Positions 1 to 4,815 of a DNA stretch of 11,427 nucleotides are shown one piece after another. Made by a program: the position numbers and the translations under genes. The notes under the pieces are model-generated. The model worked only from the letters and a program-made list of their open reading frames with translations. It had not been told where the DNA came from and made no database searches. Numbering within the stretch: position 1 is the first letter of the stretch; each line of letters opens with the position of its first letter. Source of the stretch: Clostridiales bacterium (GTDB lineage: Bacteria > Bacillota > Clostridia > Oscillospirales > Acutalibacteraceae); assembly GCA_019416395.1 (NCBI GenBank), contig DXXH01000012.1:1-11427 (forward strand), given 5' to 3'.

Positions 1-53
1 TCGGCAGGCCGGACAAAACCGTTTACAAACCTGCTGTCTTTGGATGGACAGCT
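1..53 (-). promoter_or_regulatory. L10-type ribosomal leader (5' part, cut by window edge)
   Basis: The transcript predicted from the promoter at 59-88 starts near 52-53. It begins with GCTGTC (52-47) that can pair with GACAGC (38-33), and then runs through AAAGACAGCAGG to CCTGCCGA at the window edge. The GCAGG at 34-30 can also pair with CCTGC at 8-4, so two folds compete. The AAGACAGCAGG...CCTGCCGAGG pattern is what I recall of the Firmicute L10 leader, where L10-L12 binds a kink-turn-like RNA and represses rplJ-rplL. The position directly after rplA fits, since rplJ normally comes next. rplJ itself is outside the window. Confidence 0.82.
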
Positions 54-58
54 TAATT

Positions 59-88
59 ATTATAACAAATGGATTCGGACTTTGTCAA
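59..88 (-). promoter_or_regulatory. Strong sigma-A-type promoter for rplJL (downstream of rplA)
   Basis: On the minus strand a perfect -35 TTGACA (88-83) is followed after 18 bases by a perfect -10 TATAAT (64-59). The predicted start is near 52-53, exactly where the L10-type leader begins. The -35 lies only 16 bases after the rplA stop codon, and I see no terminator between them. Read-through from the rplK-rplA transcript would therefore add to transcription from this promoter. Confidence 0.88.
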
Positions 89-104
89 GCCCCAAATACA
101 TCTT

Positions 105-797
105 TTAGATGAACTTGGCAGGATTGATCTTCACGCCGGGGCCCATGGTAGCGCTGACTACGCAGGAACGCACATACTGGCCTTTCGCGGCGGAAGGCTT
201 TGCCTTCACGATGGCGTCCATCAGGGTGTCGAAGTTCTCCTGGAGCTTCTGGGTGCCGAAAGACACCTTGCCGATGGGGCAGTGAATGATGTTGGTCTTG
301 TCCAGACGGTATTCGATCTTACCGGCCTTGGCATCGGTAACAGCCTTGCCAACGTCGGGAGTCACAGTACCAGCCTTGGGGTTGGGCATCAAGCCACGGG
401 GACCAAGCACACGGCCCAGACGGCCAACCATACCCATCATATCGGGAGTGGTGATCAGCACGTCGAAATCCATCCAGTTTTCGGTCTGGATCTTCTGAAC
501 CATTTCCTCGCCGCCAACAAAATCGGCGCCGGCTGCCTTAGCGTCCTCTTCCTTCTCGGGCTTGCAAATAACCAGAACACGCACGCTTTTGCCAGTGCCG
601 TTGGGCAGCACGATGGCGCCACGAACCTGCTGGTCGGCATGACGGCCGTCAACGCCCAGCTTCACATGCAGCTCAACGGTCTCGTCGAATTTAGCAGTAC
701 CAGTCTTGACGCAGATGTCCAGGGCCTCAGCAGTGTCATACAGCTTGCTGCGGTCGATGAGCTTCGCGCCTTCCACATATTTTTTTCCGTGTTTCAT
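105..797 (-). CDS. rplA: 50S ribosomal protein L1
   Basis: The product is ribosomal protein L1 (230 residues, normal bacterial length). It binds 23S rRNA at the L1 stalk beside the E site and helps deacylated tRNA leave. The family signature LGRVLGPRGLMPNPKAGTV is at residues 127-145, and the conserved end MGPGVKIN is near 218-225. The ATG at 797 is preceded by GGAGGAAAG, a strong ribosome binding site 7 bases upstream. rplK lies 56 bases upstream in the same direction, the usual rplK-rplA pair. In other bacteria L1 also represses its own operon by binding an mRNA mimic of its rRNA site, and a matching fold lies directly against this ribosome binding site (813-846). Identification is secure. 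Confidence 0.98.
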   Translation of the reverse strand: MKHGKKYVEGAKLIDRSKLYDTAEALDICVKTGTAKFDETVELHVKLGVDGRHADQQVRGAIVLPNGTGKSVRVLVICKPEKEEDAKAAGADFVGGEEMVQKIQTENWMDFDVLITTPDMMGMVGRLGRVLGPRGLMPNPKAGTVTPDVGKAVTDAKAGKIEYRLDKTNIIHCPIGKVSFGTQKLQENFDTLMDAIVKAKPSAAKGQYVRSCVVSATMGPGVKINPAKFI

Positions 798-812
798 TGT
801 ATCTTTCCTCCA

Positions 813-846
813 GTGGTAAATATCGGATCCAAAGATTTCCTCCCAC
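813..846 (-). promoter_or_regulatory. Putative L1 operator, copy 2 (rplA leader)
   Basis: Read on the minus strand, GTGG (846-843) pairs with CCAC (816-813). A 5' internal loop GA, a short inner stem GGA/TCC (840-838 with 827-825... 830-828 region) and a 3' internal loop GATATTTA (824-817) lie between. The outer stem, the GAGG start and the 8-base loop of form GAYATYKA match copy 1 upstream of rplK. The inner stem here is only about 3 base pairs, so this copy looks weaker. CCAC is one base from the rplA ribosome binding site GGAGG, so a bound protein would block ribosome access. The link to L1 is by analogy with known L1 mRNA sites (GAGG...CCGA asymmetric loop). Confidence 0.6.
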
Positions 847-853
847 CCGGGAA

Positions 854-1279
854 TTAATCTACTACTTCGATACCCATGCTGCGGGCGGTGCCGGCGATCA
901 TGCTCATGGCACTCTCGACGGAAGAAGCGTTCAAGTCGGGCATCTTCTGCTCGGCGATCTTCTGCACCTGTTCGCGGGTGATCTTGGCGACCTTCTTCTT
1001 GTTGGGCTCACCGGAAGCCGTCTCAATCCCGCAGGCCTTCTTAATCAGCACGGCGGCCGGAGGGGTCTTGGTGATAAACGTAAAGGAACGGTCTGCGTAT
1101 ACCGTGATCACGACGGGGATAATCAAACCTACGTCGTTCTTGGTACGCTCGTTGAATTCCTTTGTAAACGCCATAATGTTAACGCCATGCTGGCCGAGCG
1201 CGGGGCCGACAGGCGGTGCCGGAGTCGCTTTGCCGGCAGGGATCTGGAGCTTGATAAAGCCCGTAACCTTCTGAGCCAT
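854..1279 (-). CDS. rplK: 50S ribosomal protein L11
   Basis: The product is ribosomal protein L11 (141 residues, the standard length), which binds the GTPase-associated centre of 23S rRNA and takes part in factor binding and the stringent response. The N-terminal domain carries PAGKATPAPPVGPALGQHGV (14-33). The C-terminal RNA-binding domain carries KMPDLNA and GTARSMGI near the end. A longer reading frame runs up to 1375, but the ATG at 1279 gives the normal L11 N-terminus (MAQKVTG) and has GGAGGTG just upstream, so I chose it. It lies 161 bases after nusG, in a gap full of RNA structure, and 56 bases before rplA. Confidence 0.98.
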   Translation of the reverse strand: MAQKVTGFIKLQIPAGKATPAPPVGPALGQHGVNIMAFTKEFNERTKNDVGLIIPVVITVYADRSFTFITKTPPAAVLIKKACGIETASGEPNKKKVAKITREQVQKIAEQKMPDLNASSVESAMSMIAGTARSMGIEVVD

Positions 1280-1300
1280 TTGTTTGCACCTCCAAAATTC

Positions 1301-1351
1301 GTGGTCGATGTCGGCACAGCCGTGACAATAAATTTCAGCTGTGCCTCCCAC
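1301..1351 (-). promoter_or_regulatory. Putative L1 operator, copy 1 (rplK leader)
   Basis: On the minus strand, GTGG (1351-1348) pairs with CCAC (1304-1301). Inside is a perfect 8-base-pair stem, GGCACAGC (1345-1338) with GCTGTGCC (1320-1313), enclosing a 17-base loop. The two stems are joined by an asymmetric internal loop: GA on the 5' side and GACATCGA on the 3' side. L1 target sites in rRNA and in L11-L1 operon mRNAs have this kind of two-stem fold with a GAGG/CCGA asymmetric loop. It ends 7 bases before the rplK ribosome binding site GGAGGTG. L1 regulation of rplK-rplA is known in other bacteria; that this fold is the site is inference. Confidence 0.72.
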
Positions 1352-1392
1352 AGGGGCATTGCCCCTCACAATCAAGGCGGGTAAATACCCGC
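1352..1392 (-). other. Two compact hairpins in the nusG-rplK gap
   Basis: Just upstream of the L1-like fold, the minus strand holds AGGGGC-AAT-GCCCCT (1366-1361 with 1357-1352), a perfect 6-base-pair hairpin, and GCGGGTA-TT-TACCCGC (1392-1386 with 1383-1377), a perfect 7-base-pair inverted repeat. Neither is followed by a run of U, so they are not simple terminators. They may act as processing or insulating structures. I see no convincing -35/-10 pair in this gap. Confidence 0.5.
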
Positions 1393-1400
1393 TTGCTGCC

Positions 1401-1428
1401 TAAAAACGTTCCGCGGATAGGGCCGCGG
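1401..1428 (-). terminator. Weak terminator or attenuator after nusG
   Basis: On the minus strand CCGCGG (1428-1423) and CCGCGG (1416-1411) form a six-base-pair all-GC stem with a 6-base loop. It is followed by AACG and then TTTTT (1406-1402). It begins 12 bases after the nusG stop codon. The stem is short and the T run is displaced by four bases, so partial termination or a pause is more likely than a full stop. This would let nusG and rplK be expressed at different levels from one transcript. Confidence 0.42.
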
Positions 1429-1440
1429 TCCCGCCTGGGA

Positions 1441-1965
1441 TCAATCCACAGGCTCGGCCTGGTCCAGCTCCAGTTCGACGGGGGTTTCCCGCCCGAACAT
1501 GGATACGGTGACCCGCACGCGGTTTTTCTCCACGTCCATCTCTTCCACCGTGCCCACAAACCCTTCCAAGGGCCCGTCCACGATGTTCACCGAGTCGCCT
1601 ACCTTATAGCTGACCTCAACCTCTTTCTTCTCAATACCCAGCCGGGCCACTTCGTCCTCTGTCAGCGGAATCGGCTTGGAGGACGGACCCACAAATCCGG
1701 TGCAGCCGCGGATATTCCGCACCGCGTACCAGGATTCGTCCGTCATCACCATTTTCACGATGACATAGCCGGGAAAGATTTTCCGTTCCACTTCCTTGCG
1801 CTTGCCCGAATCGGTGATTTCCGTCACCTTTTCGGTAGGCACCCGGATCTCTTGGATCAGATCCTGCAGTTGGCGGTTTTCCACCGTCTTTTCCAGGTTG
1901 GAAGCCACCTTGTTTTCATACCCGGAATAGGTGTGTACCACATACCATTTCGCTTCTTCAGCCAT
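1441..1965 (-). CDS. nusG: Transcription termination/antitermination factor NusG
   Basis: NusG (174 residues) binds the RNA polymerase clamp during elongation and controls pausing, termination and coupling to translation. The N-terminal NGN domain starts WYVVHTYSGYENKV (7-20) and has the conserved FPGYV (65-69). The C-terminal KOW domain starts at GDSVNIVDGPLEGF (123-136) and ends with FGRETPVELEL. The ATG at 1965 has GGAGGGT upstream. It follows secE by 37 bases, the near-universal secE-nusG order. In Bacillus subtilis NusG causes pausing at TTNTTT on the non-template strand. That motif follows a hairpin in the leader of this operon, so self-control is possible but unproven. Confidence 0.98.
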   Translation of the reverse strand: MAEEAKWYVVHTYSGYENKVASNLEKTVENRQLQDLIQEIRVPTEKVTEITDSGKRKEVERKIFPGYVIVKMVMTDESWYAVRNIRGCTGFVGPSSKPIPLTEDEVARLGIEKKEVEVSYKVGDSVNIVDGPLEGFVGTVEEMDVEKNRVRVTVSMFGRETPVELELDQAEPVD

Positions 1966-2002
1966 CTGTACCCTCCGCTTTCCTGAAACCCAAAAAGGGA
2001 AA

Positions 2003-2239
2003 TTATCCGGCCACGTCCATCACAAGACCCAAAAGGTTCATGAACACAGTGTCCAGCAGGAAAACAAACAAGGCCACTACAATGATGGTCACCAGCACAA
2101 CGCCGGTGTTTTTGAACGTAGCCTTGGGGGTGGGCCATACGATCTTTTTGATCTCACCCTTGCAGTCGCGGAAGAATTTCGCCACGCGCTTGAAGAAACG
2201 GACAAAGCCATTTTCGTTCTTCTTGACGTCTTCAGCCAT
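2003..2239 (-). CDS. secE: Preprotein translocase subunit SecE
   Basis: SecE (78 residues, the short single-span form usual in Gram-positives) clamps SecY in the SecYEG protein-export channel of the cytoplasmic membrane. A basic, amphipathic N-terminal part (about 11-30) leads into the family signature KGEIKKIVWPTPKAT (27-41). One membrane span follows at about 45-68. The ribosome binding site AAGGAG overlaps the stop codon of rpmG (TAAGGAG) and lies 8 bases before the ATG, so translation of secE is probably coupled to rpmG. Identification rests on the signature, size and the position between rpmG and nusG. Confidence 0.97.
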   Translation of the reverse strand: MAEDVKKNENGFVRFFKRVAKFFRDCKGEIKKIVWPTPKATFKNTGVVLVTIIVVALFVFLLDTVFMNLLGLVMDVAG

Positions 2240-2251
2240 GTCTTCTGCTCC

Positions 2252-2401
2252 TTACTTGGTTTCCCTGTGCAGGGTGTGCTTCCGGCAGAACCTGCAATAC
2301 TTGTTCATTTCCAGCCTGTCGGGATCGTTCTTCTTGTTTTTCTTCGTGTTGTAGTTTCTCTGCTTGCACTCAGTGCAGGCCAGCACGATCTTCACTCTCA
2401 T
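2252..2401 (-). CDS. rpmG: 50S ribosomal protein L33 (zinc-binding form)
   Basis: A 49-codon gene translating to MRVKIVLACTECKQRNY... and ending in RETK. This is ribosomal protein L33, a small large-subunit protein near the E site. Two cysteine pairs, C9-x-x-C12 and C36-x-x-C39, form the zinc ribbon, so this is the C+ form; many Firmicutes also carry a cysteine-free copy used under zinc limitation. The residues KKNKKNDPDRLEMNKYC are typical. The ATG at 2401 has GGGAGGTG 8 bases upstream. It is first in the operon and only 12 bases before secE, the standard Firmicute order rpmG-secE-nusG. Confidence 0.96.
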   Translation of the reverse strand: MRVKIVLACTECKQRNYNTKKNKKNDPDRLEMNKYCRFCRKHTLHRETK

Positions 2402-2425
2402 TTGTCGGCACCTCCCGTTTTACGG

Positions 2426-2451
2426 AAAAATTTTTGGGGCGTTTTCGCCCC
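2426..2451 (-). promoter_or_regulatory. Second hairpin in the rpmG leader
   Basis: On the minus strand GGGGCG (2451-2446) and CGCCCC (2441-2436) form a perfect six-base-pair stem with an AAAA loop. It is followed at once by AAAAATTTTT (2435-2426). The T run after a GC stem resembles a terminator, but five A bases separate stem and T run, so termination would be inefficient unless the A and T runs pair with other bases. It ends about 12 bases before the rpmG ribosome binding site. Confidence 0.5.
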
Positions 2452-2474
2452 GGCCTCCCTCAGAAAAACAGGCA

Positions 2475-2500
2475 CAAAAAAAGAACCTCTTTTTCGAGGT
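2475..2500 (-). terminator. Terminator-like hairpin at the start of the rpmG transcript
   Basis: On the minus strand ACCTC (2500-2496), a 6-base loop GAAAAA and GAGGT (2489-2485) are followed by TC and seven T (2482-2476). The promoter just upstream places the transcription start at about 2500-2501, so the hairpin starts at or next to the first base of the RNA. It could be an early attenuator, a pause site (it includes TTCTTT, the TTNTTT type known to respond to NusG in Bacillus), or a 5'-end stem that protects the mRNA from RNases. Confidence 0.55.
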
Positions 2501-2506
2501 GATACA

Positions 2507-2536
2507 AGTATACCACAAGGGAGTCCCGGCTGTCAA
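2507..2536 (-). promoter_or_regulatory. Promoter of the rpmG-secE-nusG operon
   Basis: On the minus strand a perfect -35 TTGACA (2536-2531) is followed after 18 bases by -10 TATACT (2512-2507). The -10 is preceded by TGG, an extended -10 of TGn form. Predicted start is near 2500. The rpmG ATG lies about 100 bases downstream. The segment 2565-2623 between this promoter region and the upstream gene's terminator shows nothing I can assign. Confidence 0.85.
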
Positions 2537-2544
2537 GGAAAAAA

Positions 2545-2564
2545 CCTGGATTTTTCCTGGATTT
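2545..2564 (-). repeat. Two 9-base direct repeats upstream of the -35
   Basis: On the minus strand AAATCCAGG occurs at 2564-2556 and again at 2553-2545, with a period of 11 bases, about one helical turn. The pair sits about 45-65 bases upstream of the predicted transcription start, where an UP element or an activator would bind. A short TTTTTT run lies between it and the -35. Chance duplication cannot be excluded. Confidence 0.45.
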
Positions 2565-2623
2565 CCCCACCTCTTGCCCAGCGGTTCCCCATCGTCCCGG
2601 TGGTTTATCTCCCGGTTCTTCAC

Positions 2624-2655
2624 AGCAAAAAGAAGAGCGGGTATTTTTCCCGCTC
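2624..2655 (-). terminator. Rho-independent terminator of the 2698-3486 gene
   Basis: On the minus strand GAGCGGG (2655-2649) and CCCGCTC (2641-2635) form a perfect seven-base-pair stem with a 7-base loop, followed by TTCTTTTT. It begins 42 bases after the stop codon of the unrecognised gene and separates it from the ribosomal-protein operon. Confidence 0.85.
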
Positions 2656-2697
2656 CTGTTTTATATTCTTGAAAAGTCCGTCAAAACAGCAGAACCA

Positions 2698-3486
2698 TTA
2701 CCGCCGGTCGCTAAGCTTGGCCACGACTTTCTTTGTTTTCTTCTTGCGTTCGGGCTTGATCTTCTTGCCTTTCAGCTTCCGGGTGAACTTCATGTCTTTT
2801 TTCAGATCGTCCCCCACCCGTTCCTGAAACACTTGGAAAGAGCTGTCGTCCAGATTGTTCAGCAGCCCGATGGTGACAATGGACCGGGTATCCAAATCCC
2901 CGTCCTTGTACATGTCGTCCAGCAAGGCGCAAAGTTTCTTCATGGGATCGCTGTCCGGATACCGCACGGCCAAATCCTGGCACCGGGACACTACATGGGC
3001 TTTGACAAAAGTCACATACCGCACTTGGCCATACACGATCTTTTCCTGGTTGATCTCGTCTTTCAGCTCCGGGAAAATATTCACCAGCCGGTTCAGGAAA
3101 AACAAGGGGTCCACTGTCCGTTCCCCGTCTTTATTCCTGCGTTTCTGCTGCACCACCGCCACGCGCTTGGGCCCTTGAACCACTTCCAGGAAATCGTTCA
3201 AGATGCTTTCCGCGTCGGCCCGGGTGCCTTCCTTCTCGTCGAACAACCACAGGGACAAGCTGCGCCAAGTACCGGGCTCTCCCCCCTCTTTCAAGGTGGT
3301 GGAGCGCAGTTCAAACCGCTGCTGCTTGCTGTCATACAAAAGTCCGTAGGCCACGTCCGCCGCGGTGAACATCACCATGCGGCCCGCCGGGTCATCGAGG
3401 GGCTGGGGCTCGCTAAACCCCTGCTTGGCCAATTCCTCATACAGGCCGTTCTGTATCAACTCAAAGGCTTTTATATCCAAAATCAT
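2698..3486 (-). CDS. Hypothetical protein, 262 residues, lysine-rich C-terminus
   Basis: I do not recognise this protein. It has no signal peptide or membrane span and is mostly charged, so it is probably cytosolic. Residues 1-105 read as an alpha/beta domain (MILDIKAFEL... RSLSLWLFDE...). Residues 120-230 are mainly helical (DPLFFLNRLVNIFPELKDEI, LDDMYKDGDLDTRSIVTIGLLNNL). The last 30 residues are very basic (KLKGKKIKPERKKKTKKV), which suggests contact with nucleic acid, ribosome or another acidic partner. The ATG at 3486 has GGAG upstream at a short spacing of 3 bases. It has its own promoter (3525-3553) and terminator (2624-2655), and stands between the rpmG operon and the divergent ddl operon. 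Base composition looks like the neighbours, so recent transfer is not indicated. Confidence 0.9.
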   Translation of the reverse strand: MILDIKAFELIQNGLYEELAKQGFSEPQPLDDPAGRMVMFTAADVAYGLLYDSKQQRFELRSTTLKEGGEPGTWRSLSLWLFDEKEGTRADAESILNDFLEVVQGPKRVAVVQQKRRNKDGERTVDPLFFLNRLVNIFPELKDEINQEKIVYGQVRYVTFVKAHVVSRCQDLAVRYPDSDPMKKLCALLDDMYKDGDLDTRSIVTIGLLNNLDDSSFQVFQERVGDDLKKDMKFTRKLKGKKIKPERKKKTKKVVAKLSDRR

Positions 3487-3504
3487 TCACTCCAATTACA
3501 CGCG

Positions 3505-3532
3505 TTGACAGTTATCCGGGTAACAGTATAGC
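3505..3532 (+). promoter_or_regulatory. Possible second, upstream promoter towards ddl
   Basis: On the plus strand a perfect -35 TTGACA (3505-3510) is followed after 16 bases by TATAGC (3527-3532), a 4-of-6 match to -10. It overlaps the -10 of the opposite promoter (3525-3530), so the two would compete for polymerase. The -10 match is modest and a better ddl promoter lies at 3594-3622. Confidence 0.35.
3511..3524. promoter_or_regulatory. Operator-like near-palindrome
   Basis: GTTATCCGGGTAAC is a 14-base palindrome with one mismatched pair. It fills the space between the plus-strand TTGACA and TATAGC and covers the predicted start of the minus-strand transcript. This is a typical place for a repressor dimer. 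No regulator gene in the window is an obvious partner. Confidence 0.35.
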
Positions 3533-3553
3533 ATGACCCCCGGAAAAAGTCTA
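3525..3553 (-). promoter_or_regulatory. Promoter of the unrecognised 262-residue protein
   Basis: On the minus strand the -10 is TATACT (3530-3525) with an extended TGC in front. A 4-of-6 -35, TAGACT (3553-3548), lies 17 bases upstream. Predicted start is near 3518, about 32 bases before the ATG at 3486. The extended -10 makes up for the weak -35. Confidence 0.65.
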
Positions 3554-3593
3554 TCTTTTTTTGGCCGCTTCCCGGAAAGCCCCTGGAAAAGAG

Positions 3594-3622
3594 TTGCGAA
3601 ATCCCTACAAGCATAGTATAAT
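3594..3622 (+). promoter_or_regulatory. Promoter of the ddl-murI-argS operon
   Basis: TTGCGA (3594-3599), a 17-base spacer and a perfect TATAAT (3617-3622). Predicted start is near 3629, which leaves a leader of about 87 bases before ddl. The leader can form a weak AGGCC/GGCCT stem (3659-3663 with 3682-3686), but I see no recognisable riboswitch or T-box. Confidence 0.8.
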
Positions 3623-3715
3623 AATGAATCGAGTCTGCCTTTCTTTATATGATTAGGAAGGCCCTGGTCCAACGCTATGCTGGCCTAAATATTACTCGTA
3701 TGGGGTGTGATCGCG

Positions 3716-4795
3716 ATGAATCAAAGCGGTAAACTGAGCCTAGCTGTAATTTTCGGGGGTGTTTCCTCCGAACATGAAGTCTCCCGGATGTCGGCCACTT
3801 CCATCTTGGAAAACCTCTCTCCGGAAAAATACGATGTGCATATGGTGGGGATCACCAAAAAAGGAGAATGGCGCCTGTTCACCGGCGATGTGAAAGACAT
3901 CGTCAGCGGCGCCTGGGAACAGGGCCCCGTAACCCCCGCTTTCCTCTCCCCGGACCCTTCGGTTCACGGACTGGTAGTGCTCCGGGACGAGAATGCCGAA
4001 ATCATTCCCCTGGACGTTCTCTTCCCCGCTCTTCACGGCAAAAACGGTGAGGACGGCACGATTCAAGGACTGTTCCAGCTGTCGGGAATTCCCTACGTGG
4101 GTTGTGGCACTCTGGCTTCCGCAGTGTGCATGGACAAAGCCGTAACCCACACCCTGCTGTCCAGCGCAGACGTGGAACAGGCCCACTATCTGTGGTTCTA
4201 CGCCGACCGTTTTACCGCTGCGGCAGATACCATTAAAAATAAAATTCAAGCGCGTTTGGATTTTCCCGTCTTCGTAAAGCCCGCCAACGCCGGTTCCTCT
4301 GTAGGCGTCAGTAAGGTGGAGCGCTTTGAGGATTTGGACGCCGCCATTGAGAAAGCCGCCCGAGAAGATTCCAAAATCGTGGTGGAAGAAGGCATCAAAG
4401 GCCAGGAAGTGGAATGCGCCGTATTGGGCAACCGGGATGCGGAAGCTTCCATCGTAGGAGAAATCGGCGCTTCCGCCCAATTCTACGATTACGACGACAA
4501 ATACATCAACGGCACCAGCCAGCTTTACATTCCCGCCCGGCTGGATCCGGAAGTTTCTGAGAAAATCCGCCAGGTAGCTGTGCGCGCTTACCGGCTGCTG
4601 GGGTGTTCTGGCCTTGCCCGTGTGGACTTCTTCGTCACCGAGGGCGATCACCGGGTCATCCTCAACGAGATCAACACACTGCCGGGCTTTACTTCCATCA
4701 GCATGTACCCCAAGCTTTGGATGTCCATGGGACTTACCTATGGGGAACTGTTGGATAAGCTCATTGAGTTGGCCTTTCAGAAGGCTGGACAGTAA
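3716..4795 (+). CDS. ddl: D-alanine--D-alanine ligase
   Basis: ATP-grasp enzyme (359 residues) that joins two D-alanines in the cytoplasm for the end of the peptidoglycan stem peptide. Seen in order: GGVSSEHEVS (14-23), ALHGKNGEDGT (105-115), VKPANAGSSVGVSKV (187-201), VEEGIKGQEVECAVLG (223-238), the omega-loop FYDYDDKY (256-263) and the metal-binding RVDFF and NEIN (302-306, 317-320). The loop ends DDKY with tyrosine 263, as in D-Ala-D-Ala enzymes, not the phenylalanine of D-Ala-D-Lac (vancomycin-resistant) ligases. I chose ATG 3716 over an in-frame GTG at 3707 because GGGGTG (3702-3707) is then 8 bases upstream. It is first in the operon, 20 bases before murI, its partner in supplying D-amino acids. 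Confidence 0.96.
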   Translation: MNQSGKLSLAVIFGGVSSEHEVSRMSATSILENLSPEKYDVHMVGITKKGEWRLFTGDVKDIVSGAWEQGPVTPAFLSPDPSVHGLVVLRDENAEIIPLDVLFPALHGKNGEDGTIQGLFQLSGIPYVGCGTLASAVCMDKAVTHTLLSSADVEQAHYLWFYADRFTAAADTIKNKIQARLDFPVFVKPANAGSSVGVSKVERFEDLDAAIEKAAREDSKIVVEEGIKGQEVECAVLGNRDAEASIVGEIGASAQFYDYDDKYINGTSQLYIPARLDPEVSEKIRQVAVRAYRLLGCSGLARVDFFVTEGDHRVILNEINTLPGFTSISMYPKLWMSMGLTYGELLDKLIELAFQKAGQ

Positions 4796-4815
4796 TTTCG
4801 GGAAGGAGTGTATCC

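Noticed and set aside
69..857. A 262-codon plus-strand open frame opposite rplA.
   Set aside because: rplA is certain on the other strand; the plus frame has a low-complexity, His/Gly/Leu-rich translation and no ribosome binding site.
2420..2623. A 67-codon minus-strand open frame in the rpmG leader.
   Set aside because: It spans the promoter and both leader hairpins, lacks a ribosome binding site and has a random-looking composition.
1931..2827. A 298-codon plus-strand open frame across nusG, secE, rpmG and the promoter region.
   Set aside because: It crosses three confirmed minus-strand genes plus a promoter and terminators, and its translation looks random.
3544..3560. AAAAAGTCTATCTTTTT as a possible terminator.
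   Set aside because: The stem is almost all A-T and no GC stem is present; it lies in a promoter region rather than after a gene.
3700..3732. A 10-codon frame starting ATGGGG that overlaps the ddl start in another frame, a possible leader peptide.
   Set aside because: It has no ribosome binding site of its own, and its codons show no run of one amino acid that would suggest attenuation.
3716..4795. Ddl considered as a vancomycin-resistance-type D-Ala-D-Lac or D-Ala-D-Ser ligase.
   Set aside because: The omega-loop residue is tyrosine (DDKY), as in ordinary D-Ala-D-Ala ligases, and no van-type genes are nearby.
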